This document shows positions 51,282 to 64,000 of a DNA stretch of 64,000 nt, one piece after another. The DNA comes from Micromonospora chokoriensis. GTDB taxonomy: Bacteria > Actinomycetota > Actinomycetes > Mycobacteriales > Micromonosporaceae. The notes beneath the pieces were generated by a model. It was not told where the DNA came from and ran no database searches. It saw only the letters and a list, made by a program, of their open reading frames with translations. Within the stretch, counting starts at the first letter, position 1. Every line of letters starts with the position of its first letter. Both the position numbers and the translations under genes were made by a program. Where the stretch lies: positions 1,984,001-2,048,000 of the forward strand of contig NZ_LT607409.1 of assembly GCF_900091505.1 (NCBI RefSeq), read 5' to 3'.

Positions 51282-51851
51282 TCAGGTGGTGGTGCGGCGG
51301 CGGCCGAACAGCATGGCCACCACCATCGCCAGGGCGACGAGGACCAGGCCGGCCGCCGCGAACGGCCACCAGCCCGCACCGCCCGCGTCGTCCGCCGGCT
51401 TGTTCACCGCGACCGGCTCGGGCGCGGGCGGAGTCTGCGCGGCGCGCGCCTGCACCGTTGCGGTGGCCTTGCCGGACAGGGGAGCGGGGGAGTTGACGGT
51501 CACCTTCCACGTGCCGGCGGTCAGCACCTTGCCGCTGCTGTAGAAGCCCTGCCCCTCGGGCTGCGGCTCCAACTGCACCGGCCCGACCTTCTGCCCGTCC
51601 GGGCCGGTGGCCGTGAGGACCAGTCGCACCACCTGGTCCAGTCGACGCCCGTCGGGGTAGGTGGCCTGGATGGTGACACCCTCGGCGCCGTCGCCGGCCA
51701 CGACGAGTTTGAGCTTGTCGGCCTGCGCCGCCCGGGCGGCCTGAGCGGCCTGAGCGCGCTGAGCGGCCTGAGCGGCCCCCGGGGCGGCGGCGAACACCGT
51801 CAGAGCCAGTCCGACGAACACGGCGGCCAACATCGTCCGAATACGCGTCAC
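51282..51851 (-). CDS. Exported protein with C-terminal membrane anchor
   Basis: 189 residues on the minus strand. GTG 51851 is chosen because GAGGAG lies 6 bases before it; the ATG two codons upstream would touch the GAGGAG. Signal peptide (TRIRTMLAAVFVGLALTVFA, cleavage near AAPGAAQA), then an AQAAQRAQAAQAARAAQ repeat, an Ig/CopC-like beta domain (about 45-125), a Pro-rich linker and one membrane helix (WWPFAAAGLVLVALAMVVAM) followed by GRRR. The layout recalls YcnI/CopC-type surface proteins. It lies 65-70 bases downstream of the large secreted-protein gene. Confidence 0.8.
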   Translation of the reverse strand: MTRIRTMLAAVFVGLALTVFAAAPGAAQAAQRAQAAQAARAAQADKLKLVVAGDGAEGVTIQATYPDGRRLDQVVRLVLTATGPDGQKVGPVQLEPQPEGQGFYSSGKVLTAGTWKVTVNSPAPLSGKATATVQARAAQTPPAPEPVAVNKPADDAGGAGWWPFAAAGLVLVALAMVVAMLFGRRRTTT

Positions 51852-51877
51852 GGACATCTCCTCACTACGGATGAGGG

Positions 51878-51915
51878 AGGCCCCTCCCCGACGCCGTGGC
51901 GTCGGAGAGGGGCCT
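51878..51915 (-). terminator. 18-bp hairpin after the ThuA/GSDH gene
   Basis: Arms 51878-51895 and 51898-51915 pair at 17 of 18 positions. It lies just past the stop on the minus strand and before the next minus-strand gene, so it may limit read-through between them. Confidence 0.7.
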
Positions 51916-51922
51916 CGTCGGA

Positions 51923-54900
51923 TCAGAGCTGGCGACCGGGTGCGAGCCGGGTGGCGTCGCCACCGAGCCGTCCGGTGCCCTTCACCGTTTCGCCGTCGTT
52001 CGCCTTGACCCCGGCCTTGCTGGCCGCGCCGCCGAGCCGAACGATCATGGCGTCGGCGTCCCGGATCAGGACGTCCCGGACCTCCGCCTCGCCCACCAGA
52101 GCGGTGTCGGAAGCGAGCGTCCGGAACGCGGTCAGCTGCCGCACCGCCGCCTTGTCGTCGCCGGCCGCCTCGGACTTGCGGACGGCGTCGAGCTTGTTGG
52201 TCAGCTGCTTGTGCGCCTTGGCCGAGAGGCGACCCGTCGCCTTGAACCGGTCCAGCAGACCCTGCATGTCCCGGAACGAGGTGGTGACGAAGAACCGGAC
52301 CGTCGAGGTGGTCTCGTTGCCCGCCTTGTCGGTCGCGGTCACGGTCAGCTCGTGCAGGCCGAGCGACAGCTCGTACATGGCCTGCAGAGTGCCGCTGGCG
52401 TACGCCTCGCCGTCCAGCTTGCCGACCACGGTCGCGATGCCCGAGGTCGGGTCGACAGCCTGCCAGGACACCCGGACGTCCTGGCTGTCACCGTAGAGCT
52501 GGCCGTCGGCGATACCGGAGACCAGCAGCGTCGGCTTGGTGCCGTCGATCTTCAAGATCGCCGACTTGAGCGTCTCGACGTTGCCCGCCTTGTCGGTCGA
52601 GCGGTACAGCAGCTCGTGCTGCCCGTCACCGGTCACCTCGACCGGCGCCGTGTACGGCGTCCACGCGCCACCGTCCAGCGACCACTCCACCGTCTTGACA
52701 CCGGAACCGGCGTCGGTGGAGGCCAGCACGACCGGGATCGTGCCGTTGTGCCAGCCGGCGTCGTTCGCCGGAGCGAACGTCGCGGTGGTCACCGGCGCAG
52801 TGGCGTCGATCTTGGCCGAGACGGTCTTGGTCGCCTCCACGTTGCCGGCCTTGTCGGTCGAGCGGAACCGCAGCTCGTGCTCGCCGTCACCGGTGACCTC
52901 CACCGGGGCGGTGTACGCCGTCCAGGTGGTGGCCCCGTCCAGCTGGTACTCCGTGCTGGCGAGCCCGCTACCGCCGGCCTCGTCGGCGGCGGTGAGGGTC
53001 ACCGTCACCGGCCCGGTGTACCACCCCTCGGTCGGGGTGCCGGACACCGACGCCGTGGTCACCGGCGCGGTCTCGTCGGCCACCTTCGTGCTCAACCGGA
53101 AGTAGTCGAACGCGGCGGTCTTCGAGGCCGTCTGGTTGGCGCCGAGGGTGAACAACCCGACCTTCGGGGTGGCACCCACAGCGGTGTTGGTCAGCGCCTC
53201 CAACGCGGTCCAGGTCGTCCCGTCGGCCGAGTACGACGCGGTGAACGTGTCACCGGTGCGGGCCAACCGGAGGTGCCACACGGCACTGGTCAGGCTGGTC
53301 ACCTCCGGCTGCGGGTTCTGGACCGCCCCGGCGATCTCGCTGCGGAACTCGATCCGCCGCGTCACCGCCGAGCCTGCCTGGTTGTCCGCGATGAAGTCGA
53401 ACTTCAGGTAGTTGTCGTCGTCGGCCTGCACGAGCAGACCGGCCTGCTGGTACTGCTCGTTCAGCAGACTGCCGTCGACCTTCGTCTCCAGGGTCCAGTC
53501 GCCCGACGGCGCGGTCTGGAGGATGAAGTTCTTCGGCCCGGTGTTGTCGGTGCCGTAGATGTCACCGTTGGGCACGTCGATGCGCAGCGCGCCACCGGTG
53601 ACCCGGTAACCGGTCGGGTCCTCCCGAAGGATCGCGTCCCACCGGCACTTGTCCAGCGCGTCACCGTTGAACTCGTCCGACGGGTCGACCGGGCCGGCCG
53701 GGGCGTCCGGCGTGACCTGGAACGAATCGAAGGCCGCGTTGACGACCGGTGCCTCGGTGCCGCCGTTGAGGGCGAAGACCCCGATGCGCGGGTTGGTGAT
53801 GCCGGCGAGCGCGGCCGAACGGCCGACCGGGGTGAAGGTCTGCCCGTCGGCCGAGACGGCCGCGGTCAGGTTCGTCCCGTCGCTGGTGACCCGCAGGTAC
53901 ACGGTGTCACCCGCCGGAGCGGCGATCCTGTCGGCAGCCTCGTTGCGCGGCGTGGCGGCGGTCTCCCGAATGAACTCCACCGACCGGCTGCCGTTGTACA
54001 GCAGGTCCAGCTTGGCGTAGTTGTCGTCGTCGCCGTACACCAGCAGACCTGCCTGCTGGTAGTTGGCCGTCACCGGGAGGGTGACCTTGGTGGTCATCTC
54101 CCAGGCGCCGGTCGGCGCCGGCTGGAGCACCAGGTTGGTGGCGTCGTTGCGAGCGCCGTAGAGGTCACCAACGCCGGTGGGCAGCAGGAGCGCGCCGCCG
54201 CTGAGCGAGTAGAGCTGGTTCTCCCGGACGACGCTCCAGCGCTCCTTGTCGAGGCTGTTGCCGTTGAAGTCGTCCGAACGCGCCCCGAAGCAGGACGTGT
54301 CCGGAGCGTCCACCCGCACCGGCACCGTGGCGTACGCCTTGGCGCCCTTGCTGTCGGTCACCGTGAGGGTGGCCGTGAAGGTGCCCGCGGTGGTGTAGGT
54401 GTGGCTGGCGTCCACAGTGGTCGCCGTGCCTCCGTCACCGAAGTCCCAGGCGTACGTCAACGGGGTGTCGCCCTCGGCGTCGGTGGCCGTGCCGTCGAAG
54501 GCGACGGTGACCGGTGCGGTGCCGGTGGCCGGGGTGGCCGTGGCACTGACCACCGGCGGCGCGTTCTCGGTGACACCGCGGCCGACGAAGTCCATCCAGT
54601 TGACGTTGAACAGCGAACCGGAGCCGCCGTTCGGGTCACGGGCCAGGAAGTACAGCGAGCCGCTCGCGGCACCGGTGACCGGCGCGCTCACGTCCGTGTA
54701 CGTCTGCCACCCGCCCGTCGCCGGCACGGTGGCCGTGGCGACCACCGGTCCGTCGACAGCACCCGCGCGGACCTCGATCCGACCACCCGCGGCGGCCGAG
54801 GCAGCCCGGAAGCGGATCTCGGTGATGTTGGTCAGGTCCGCCGGAGCGACCGACCACCAGTCGCCATCCTCGATGAATGCGATGCTCTGCCCGCCGCCGG

Positions 54901-57751
54901 CCGGGTCGGTGGCGGCCTCCCGCTGCACGCCGGCGTCGCCGCCGCCGGTGCTCACCGGAGCGCGCCCGGTGGCGGTGAAGTACTCGGCCTGTTTCTGCTT
55001 CGGCTGCAGGACCTCGATCTGCCGACCGGTCAGGGCACCGGAACCGCCGGCGCCGCCCTTGTCGGTGTAGGTGGCCTCGAAGACCGCGAAGACGTTCGCC
55101 TCGGCGCCGTGCCCGGAGGCGAGCGACGTCTGGACGGTGCCGGTGCAGCCGGTGTGCTGCTCCAACGGGTGGGCGTGCTCGTCGTGCCCGAGCAGCACCT
55201 GGAGCCCCACCTTGGCACAGTCGATCTGCCCGTCCTCGGGGTCGGTCACCTTGATCGAGTAACGGACCTGGTCACCCCAGTTGAAGAACCCGCCGTCCGG
55301 TGGGAACTCGATGGAGACCGTCGGAGCGGTGTTGCCCACGGTCACCGGCACGTTGGCCACCGCGGTCCGACCCTTGGGGTTGGTGACGGTGAGCTGGGCC
55401 GTGTAGTTGCCCGCCGTGGCGTACGTGTGCGTCGGGTTGGCCTCGGTCGAGGTCTGCCCGTCGCCGAACGTCCAGGCGTAGGTGAGCGCCCCACCGTCCG
55501 GGTCCCGGGAACCGGCGCTGGAGAACGTGACGGTCAACGGCGCCGGACCCGAGGTCGGGTTGGCGGACGCCGCCGCGATCGGGGCACGGTCACCGGCGGT
55601 GTAGTCGATCCGGTAGACGCCGGAGTTGTCGTTGTTGCCACCGAAGCCGCTGCCCCACTCGATCAGGTACAGCGCGCCGTCCGGACCGAACTCGAAGTCC
55701 ATCGGCCGGATCATGCTCATGCCGGTGAGCAGCTGGTTGATGTCCACAAGCGACTTGCCGTCGGCGGTCACCTGCATGGTGTACATCTTGTTCTGGTTCC
55801 ACTCGCCGAGCAGAGCCTTACCGTCGTAGTACGCCGGCCACTTCCGGTTGGAGTTGAGGTCGGCGTCGTAGCGGTAGACCGGGCCACCCATCGGGGCGCC
55901 ACCGCCGCCGATCTCCGGGTAGCGCGCGTCACCGGCGTACCCGTAGTCGACGGTCGCGGGGACGACCGGCGGGAGGTTGGTCAGGCCGGTGTTGTTGGGC
56001 GAGTTGTTGACCGGTGCGGCGCAGTCGAACTTCGGGCCGCTCGGACCGGACGGGAACGTGTAGTCGTTGTAGGCCTCGTTCGTGCCCGTGCAGTACGGCC
56101 AGCCGTAGTTGCCCGGGGTGACGATGTTCCACTCGACCAGACCACGCGGGCCCCGGTTCGGGTTGTCCGAGTTGGCGTCCGGCCCGTAGTCGCCGACGTA
56201 CAGCGTGTTGGTCTTCGGGTCGGTGCCGATCCGGAACGGGTTGCGGAAGCCCATCGCGTAGATCTCGGGACGGGTCTTCTCGGTGCCCGCAGCGAAGAGG
56301 TTGCCTGCCGGAACGGTGTACGTCCCGTCGTCCTCCGGGTGGATCCGGATCACCTTGCCGCGCAGGTCGTTGGTGTTGGCCGAGGTGCGCTGCGCGTCGT
56401 AGTCCTGGCGGCCCGCCCGCTCGTCGAGCGGCGAGTACGAGTTCGACTCGAACGGGTTGGTGTTGTCACCGGTGGCCAGGTACAGGTTGCCGTCGCTGTC
56501 GAAGGCCATGCTGCCGCCGGCGTGGCAGCAGGTGTTGCGCTGGGTGTCGACCCGCAGCACCTGCTTCTCGCTGGCCGGGTTGATGGTGTCGCCGGTGACG
56601 GTGAAGCGGGACAGCAGGTTGCGGCTGACCCCGTCGTTCGGGGCGTAGTACAGGTACACCCAGTTGTTGGTCGCGAAGTCCGGGTCGAGCCGGATGCCGA
56701 TCAGGCCGTCCTCGTTGCCGGTGAAGACGTCCAGGTCGACGGCGGTGACGGTGTTGCCGGTGTCCGGCTTCACGATCTGCACGCGACCGTCGCGCTCGAT
56801 GTAGAAGACCCGCCCGTCGGGGGCGATGTCCAGCTCCATCGGGTTGCTGGTGTTGCTGTCCAGCGTGACCTTCTCGAAGTTCGCGGTCTTCGAGGCGCCG
56901 CAGTCGGCGTTCTCGACGCCGGCCGCGGTGCGGATGCCGCCGAGCAGGTGGGAGAGGAACTGGGGCTCGGCGTACGACTCCCGGGTGTGCCCCAGGCCCG
57001 TGTACCAGGACCGGCCACCGTCGTAGTCCTGACACCAGGCGACCGGGTGGTCGGCGCCCATCGCGCCGGCGCCGGGGGTGTAGCTCTTCTCGTCCAGGCT
57101 GGCCAGCACGTGGACGTCCGGCCGGGGGTTGGACTGGTAGTTGTACCACTCGTCGAACCGGGACCAGCGCTCCGGCAGACCGGCCGTGGACGGGTGGGCG
57201 TGATCCTCCACCTTGACCGTGGCCGTCTGGTTCTGCGGGTGGTTGGCGAAGTACGCGCCGACCAGGTCGCCGTACCAGGCCCAGCTGTACTCGGTGTCCG
57301 ACGCGGCGTGGATGCCGACGTAGCCGCCGCCGGCCTTCACGTAGCGCTCGAACGCCGCCTGCTGCTCGGCGTTGAGCACGTCACCGGTGGTGGAGAGCCA
57401 GATCACCGCCTTGTACTTCGCCAGGTTGGCGTCGTTGAATGCGGCGCCGTCCTCGGAGTTGTCCACGGTGAATCCGTTGGCGGCGCCGAGTTGCTGGATG
57501 GCGGCGATGCCGGTGGGGATGGAGTCGTGCCGGAAGCCGGCGGTCTTGGAGAAGATCAGGACGGAGAAGGGATCGGCTGCGGCCTTTGGCGCCTTCGGCA
57601 CCACCTGGCTGACCGGGGCTGCGGCTTGCGCATCCCGTGGGGGGGTCTGGGCGGCTGCCTGGGCAGGCGTGCCGAACAGGGTGGTCGAGGCCATGGCCAG
57701 GGAGATCAGGGTTGCAGTGATGGGTACGCGGGCACGACGAGAACGGGACAC
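51923..57751 (-). CDS. Giant secreted ThuA / sugar-dehydrogenase / PKD protein
   Basis: About 1942 residues on the minus strand. GTG 57751 follows ACAGGAGGCGGC and opens a signal peptide (VSRSRRARVPITATLISLAM, cleavage after AQA). Rough domains: ThuA-like (64-300; VLIFSKTAGFRHDSIPTGIA), glucose/sorbosone dehydrogenase-like propeller (305-715; NPMELDIAPDGRVFYIERDG, TCCHAGGSMAFDSDGNLYLA), PKD (720-805), carbohydrate-binding CBM6-like (917-1053), second PKD (1063-1150), two DUF1349-like beta-sandwiches (1153-1553), two OmpL47-like repeats each with RSTDKAGNVE (1563-1730), an Ig-like domain, and a helical FIMAH-like C-terminus. Related ThuA-GSDH-PKD proteins are probably extracellular sugar oxidoreductases; the substrate is not known. 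Confidence 0.88.
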   Translation of the reverse strand: MSRSRRARVPITATLISLAMASTTLFGTPAQAAAQTPPRDAQAAAPVSQVVPKAPKAAADPFSVLIFSKTAGFRHDSIPTGIAAIQQLGAANGFTVDNSEDGAAFNDANLAKYKAVIWLSTTGDVLNAEQQAAFERYVKAGGGYVGIHAASDTEYSWAWYGDLVGAYFANHPQNQTATVKVEDHAHPSTAGLPERWSRFDEWYNYQSNPRPDVHVLASLDEKSYTPGAGAMGADHPVAWCQDYDGGRSWYTGLGHTRESYAEPQFLSHLLGGIRTAAGVENADCGASKTANFEKVTLDSNTSNPMELDIAPDGRVFYIERDGRVQIVKPDTGNTVTAVDLDVFTGNEDGLIGIRLDPDFATNNWVYLYYAPNDGVSRNLLSRFTVTGDTINPASEKQVLRVDTQRNTCCHAGGSMAFDSDGNLYLATGDNTNPFESNSYSPLDERAGRQDYDAQRTSANTNDLRGKVIRIHPEDDGTYTVPAGNLFAAGTEKTRPEIYAMGFRNPFRIGTDPKTNTLYVGDYGPDANSDNPNRGPRGLVEWNIVTPGNYGWPYCTGTNEAYNDYTFPSGPSGPKFDCAAPVNNSPNNTGLTNLPPVVPATVDYGYAGDARYPEIGGGGAPMGGPVYRYDADLNSNRKWPAYYDGKALLGEWNQNKMYTMQVTADGKSLVDINQLLTGMSMIRPMDFEFGPDGALYLIEWGSGFGGNNDNSGVYRIDYTAGDRAPIAAASANPTSGPAPLTVTFSSAGSRDPDGGALTYAWTFGDGQTSTEANPTHTYATAGNYTAQLTVTNPKGRTAVANVPVTVGNTAPTVSIEFPPDGGFFNWGDQVRYSIKVTDPEDGQIDCAKVGLQVLLGHDEHAHPLEQHTGCTGTVQTSLASGHGAEANVFAVFEATYTDKGGAGGSGALTGRQIEVLQPKQKQAEYFTATGRAPVSTGGGDAGVQREAATDPAGGGQSIAFIEDGDWWSVAPADLTNITEIRFRAASAAAGGRIEVRAGAVDGPVVATATVPATGGWQTYTDVSAPVTGAASGSLYFLARDPNGGSGSLFNVNWMDFVGRGVTENAPPVVSATATPATGTAPVTVAFDGTATDAEGDTPLTYAWDFGDGGTATTVDASHTYTTAGTFTATLTVTDSKGAKAYATVPVRVDAPDTSCFGARSDDFNGNSLDKERWSVVRENQLYSLSGGALLLPTGVGDLYGARNDATNLVLQPAPTGAWEMTTKVTLPVTANYQQAGLLVYGDDDNYAKLDLLYNGSRSVEFIRETAATPRNEAADRIAAPAGDTVYLRVTSDGTNLTAAVSADGQTFTPVGRSAALAGITNPRIGVFALNGGTEAPVVNAAFDSFQVTPDAPAGPVDPSDEFNGDALDKCRWDAILREDPTGYRVTGGALRIDVPNGDIYGTDNTGPKNFILQTAPSGDWTLETKVDGSLLNEQYQQAGLLVQADDDNYLKFDFIADNQAGSAVTRRIEFRSEIAGAVQNPQPEVTSLTSAVWHLRLARTGDTFTASYSADGTTWTALEALTNTAVGATPKVGLFTLGANQTASKTAAFDYFRLSTKVADETAPVTTASVSGTPTEGWYTGPVTVTLTAADEAGGSGLASTEYQLDGATTWTAYTAPVEVTGDGEHELRFRSTDKAGNVEATKTVSAKIDATAPVTTATFAPANDAGWHNGTIPVVLASTDAGSGVKTVEWSLDGGAWTPYTAPVEVTGDGQHELLYRSTDKAGNVETLKSAILKIDGTKPTLLVSGIADGQLYGDSQDVRVSWQAVDPTSGIATVVGKLDGEAYASGTLQAMYELSLGLHELTVTATDKAGNETTSTVRFFVTTSFRDMQGLLDRFKATGRLSAKAHKQLTNKLDAVRKSEAAGDDKAAVRQLTAFRTLASDTALVGEAEVRDVLIRDADAMIVRLGGAASKAGVKANDGETVKGTGRLGGDATRLAPGRQL

Positions 57752-58017
57752 GCCGCCTCCTGTGTCGTAGTGACAGAGCTCGCGGGAGTCGGCTCGCCGA
57801 ACGCCCTCCCTCATGGAGCCGGTGGTGACGCCGTGCCAGGGTGCCCCCACCGACATTTTGTCGAATCGCTGAACAAATTAATTCGGCTGGCTCGATGTCG
57901 GGCAAGATGCAGACGGGTAACGGTTCTGCAACGGCGTGCGACATTCCGAACAGGACCGTATGAAGTGCCCCATCGATCTTGCTCGTCGCGGTCGGCCGTG
58001 ACGCCGTCGAACCCGCC

Positions 58018-58046
58018 TTGGCAGACCGGCGGATCTGTCGTACGGT
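58018..58046 (+). promoter_or_regulatory. Putative thi operon promoter
   Basis: TTGGCA (58018-58023), a 17-base spacer and TACGGT (58041-58046), ending 13 bases before the riboswitch. Confidence 0.6.
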
Positions 58047-58058
58047 GACACGCAAGTA

Positions 58059-58148
58059 ACCCACGGGAGCCCGGTGTACCGGGCTGAGAGGGGGGCTGAC
58101 AGCCCCCGACCGTCGAACCTGATCCGGGTAATGCCGGCGCAGGGAGGA
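58059..58148 (+). promoter_or_regulatory. TPP riboswitch (THI element)
   Basis: Conserved parts are all present: ACGGGAGCCCGG, CTGAGAG (58084-58090), the P3a hairpin GGGGGCTGACAGCCCCC, ACCTGATCCGGGTAATGCC (58118-58136) and GCGCAGGGAGG. The final AGGGAGG is both the 3' edge of the aptamer and the ribosome binding site of thiE (10 bases before its GTG), so thiamine pyrophosphate binding should hide the site and block translation; no T-tailed terminator is seen. Confidence 0.95.
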
Positions 58149-58156
58149 GTGTTGCC

Positions 58157-58783
58157 GTGCCGTCCCTGGGGCGACTGCATCTGATCACCGACACCCGACC
58201 CGGGCGTGACCCGCTCACCGTGGTCCGGGCCGCCCTCACGGCGGCCCGCACCGACCTGGTGGTGCAGGTCCGGGTCGAGGACTCCGCCACCGACCGCGAG
58301 GCGTACGACCTGGCCCGGCGGGTGCTGGCGCTCTGCGACCCGTACGGGGCGACCTGCCTGGTCAACGACCGGTTGCACGTCGCGCTCGCGGTCGGTGCCG
58401 CCGGGGGGCACGTCGGTGCCGACGACCTGCCGGTCGCCGCCGCCCGCCGGGTGCTCGGCCCCGCCGGAGTGCTCGGCGCCACCGCCCGTGCCCCGGGCGC
58501 GGCCACCGAGGCGGTCGCGGCCGGAGCCAGCTACCTGGGCGTCGGGCCGTGCCACACCACCAGCACCAAGTCCGGCCTACCCGATCCCATCGGGCCCACC
58601 GGGGTACGCGCCGTCGTCGACGCCGTGGACGTGCCGGTCATCGCGATCGGCGGAGTGACCGCCGAGCGGGTGCCGGCGCTGCGGGCAGCCGGCGCGTACG
58701 GGGTGGCGGTCGTCGGTGCCCTCTCCGCCGCCGCCGACCCGGCGCGGGCGACGGCCCAGCTGATCGAGGCGCTGACGTGCTGA
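58157..58783 (+). CDS. thiE: Thiamine-phosphate synthase ThiE (first copy)
   Basis: 208 residues, GTG start after the riboswitch. TIM-barrel signatures: LHLITDTRPG, HVGADDLPVAAARR, ASYLGVGPCHTTSTKSGLPD, VPVIAIGGV and GVAVVGAL. It should couple HMP-pyrophosphate with thiazole phosphate. Odd point: where ThiE usually has VQLREKD, this protein has VQVRVED, so the lysine of that motif is glutamate. Its GTGCTGA end overlaps thiO. Confidence 0.9.
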   Translation: MPSLGRLHLITDTRPGRDPLTVVRAALTAARTDLVVQVRVEDSATDREAYDLARRVLALCDPYGATCLVNDRLHVALAVGAAGGHVGADDLPVAAARRVLGPAGVLGATARAPGAATEAVAAGASYLGVGPCHTTSTKSGLPDPIGPTGVRAVVDAVDVPVIAIGGVTAERVPALRAAGAYGVAVVGALSAAADPARATAQLIEALTC

Positions 58784-59930
58784 CCGGCCGGTTCCCGTCA
58801 CCGCCGTCGCGCGACCGGGTCCGGCCGGATGTGGCGGTGGTGGGGGCGGGACCGATCGGGCTGTCCATCGCCTGGCGCTGCGCCGCCCGAGGGCTGCGGG
58901 TCGTCGTACACGATCCGGCACCCGGTTCGGGGGCCTCCGCGGTGGCCGCCGGCATGCTCTCCCCGGTCGCCGAGGCGTACTTCGGTGAGCGGCAGTTGAC
59001 CGGACTGCTCCTGGCGTCCGCCGAGCGGTGGCCGGGGTTCGCCGCCGAGTTGACCGAGGTGACCGGCGTCGACATCGGCTACCGGACCGAGGGCACCCTG
59101 ATGGTCGGCCTGACCGGCGACGACCTGGCCGAGGCACGCCGGCTGTGGGCGTACCAGCAGGGCTTGGGTCTGCCGGTGACCCCGCTGCGCCCCAGCGAGC
59201 TGCGCGACCGCGAGCCGGCGCTCGCCCCGAGGGTGCGCGGCGGCGCGCTCGCGCCCACCGACCACCAGGTGGACCCACGGCTGCTGGTGCCGGCGCTGCG
59301 CGCGGCGGCGCAGCGGGCCGGCGCGGCGCTGGTGCCGCAACCGGTTCGACGACTCTCCGATGTGGAGGCCCGGGTGACGGTGGTCGCCGCCGGGTGCGGG
59401 GCCGCGGCACTCACCGGTCTGCCGGTGCGGCCGGTCAAGGGCCAGATCCTCCGGCTCCGCGCGCCCGACGGCGTCGCGCCGGGCTTCCGGCACGTGATCC
59501 GGGGGTACGCCGACGGCGAACCCGTCTACCTGGTGCCCCGTGTCGACGGGGAGGTCGTGCTCGGCGCGACCGTCGAGGAACGGGCGGACACCACCGTCAC
59601 CGCCGGAGCCGTGCAGCGGCTGCTCCGCGCCGGAGTCGACCTGCTGCCGGAACTGGCCGAGTACAACCTGGTCGAGGCGGTTGCCGGGCTGCGCCCGGGT
59701 ACGCCGGACAACGCGCCGATCCTCGGGCCGCTGCCCGGCCGACCGGACGTCCTGGTCGCCACCGGGCATCACCGGCACGGCATCGTGCTCGCCCCGGTCA
59801 CCGCCGACCTGATCGCGGGCCTGGTGCTCGACGGCATAAGCGACCCGCTGCTCGGGGCGTTCCCAGCCGACCGTTTTCTCGGCGGCCGGACGCCCGGTGG
59901 CAGCCCTGATCGCAGCACGGAGGGGGACCA

Positions 59931-59940
<10 letters not shown>
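58777..59940 (+). CDS. thiO: Glycine oxidase ThiO
   Basis: 387 residues from GTG 58777 overlapping the thiE stop. FAD-binding Rossmann motif VAVVGAGPIGLSIAWR (20-35), SGASAVAAGMLSPVAEA, VRPVKGQILRLR and the C-terminal ATGHHRHGIVLAPVTADLIA are typical. It oxidises glycine to iminoacetate for the thiazole ring. The end overlaps thiS by 10 bases. Confidence 0.94.

Positions 59941-64000
<4,060 letters not shown>

Noticed and set aside
46359..57751. Part of a secondary-metabolite gene cluster, suggested by the AfsR-like regulator
   Set aside because: No polyketide, peptide or terpene synthase or tailoring set is present; neighbours are a wall-binding protein, a lone reductase and a sugar-oxidase-like protein.
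51896..58048. A 2050-codon open frame on the plus strand across the giant secreted-protein gene
   Set aside because: It is antisense to a gene with signal peptide and many recognisable domains, its translation is Arg/Val/Gly-rich with no known domain, and GC-rich third positions commonly leave the opposite frame open. It also runs into the thi promoter region.

Overview
The window reads as a core chromosomal segment of a high-GC actinobacterium, most likely a Micromonosporaceae member (Micromonospora/Salinispora-like). The evidence is very GC-rich third codon positions, frequent GTG and some TTG starts, the actinobacterial order tRNA-Thr, tRNA-Met, rpmG, hadAB, tRNA-Trp, secE, nusG, rplKA, and dispersed GATC-ended palindromes. 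No taxonomic search was possible, so the family assignment is inference from gene content and sequence style.

Layout. 1-1461 is the 3' part of a GAF/GGDEF/EAL cyclic-di-GMP protein. 1555-5973 carries three tRNAs, rpmG, hadAB, secE, nusG, rplK and rplA. 6054-7630 is a two-gene ABC transporter sitting inside the ribosomal block. 7671-16930 is rplJ-rplL (behind an L10 leader and an attenuator-like terminator) and rpoB-rpoC. 17025-18395 holds two small membrane-protein genes, one with a 39-bp in-frame minisatellite. 18567-23315 is the str operon (rpsL, rpsG, fusA, tuf). 23331-33328 is the S10 and spc clusters from rpsJ to rplO. 33561-36482 is secY-adk-map. After a repeat-rich stretch with a DUF1707 gene (36545-37760) comes infA-rpmJ-rpsM-rpsK-rpsD-rpoA-rplQ-truA (38005-42770).

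Beyond 42.8 kb the content is more accessory: a Pro-rich membrane protein, a small-domain methyltransferase, an ABC-F ATPase, a large SARP/NB-ARC/TPR regulator divergent from a secreted peptidoglycan-binding protein, an aldo/keto reductase, and a roughly 1940-residue secreted ThuA/glucose-sorbosone-dehydrogenase/PKD protein paired with a small membrane-anchored protein. The window ends in a TPP-riboswitch-led thiamine cluster, thiE-thiO-thiS-thiG-thiE2-thiD-thiC, with thiC cut by the window edge just before the position where its C-terminal CxxC cluster motif is expected.

The least ordinary signals are: (i) a 17-nt identical element in the 5' leaders of both rpsL and rpsJ; (ii) a hairpin with identical 13-nt sequence in the map and rpsM leaders; (iii) three 77-79 bp palindromes with shared GATCNACTC ends; (iv) six tandem 21-bp units, five of which are each a complete G-quadruplex motif; and (v) a second ThiE whose N- and C-terminal extensions are encoded by two long palindromes, alongside a first ThiE that lacks the usual REKD lysine.
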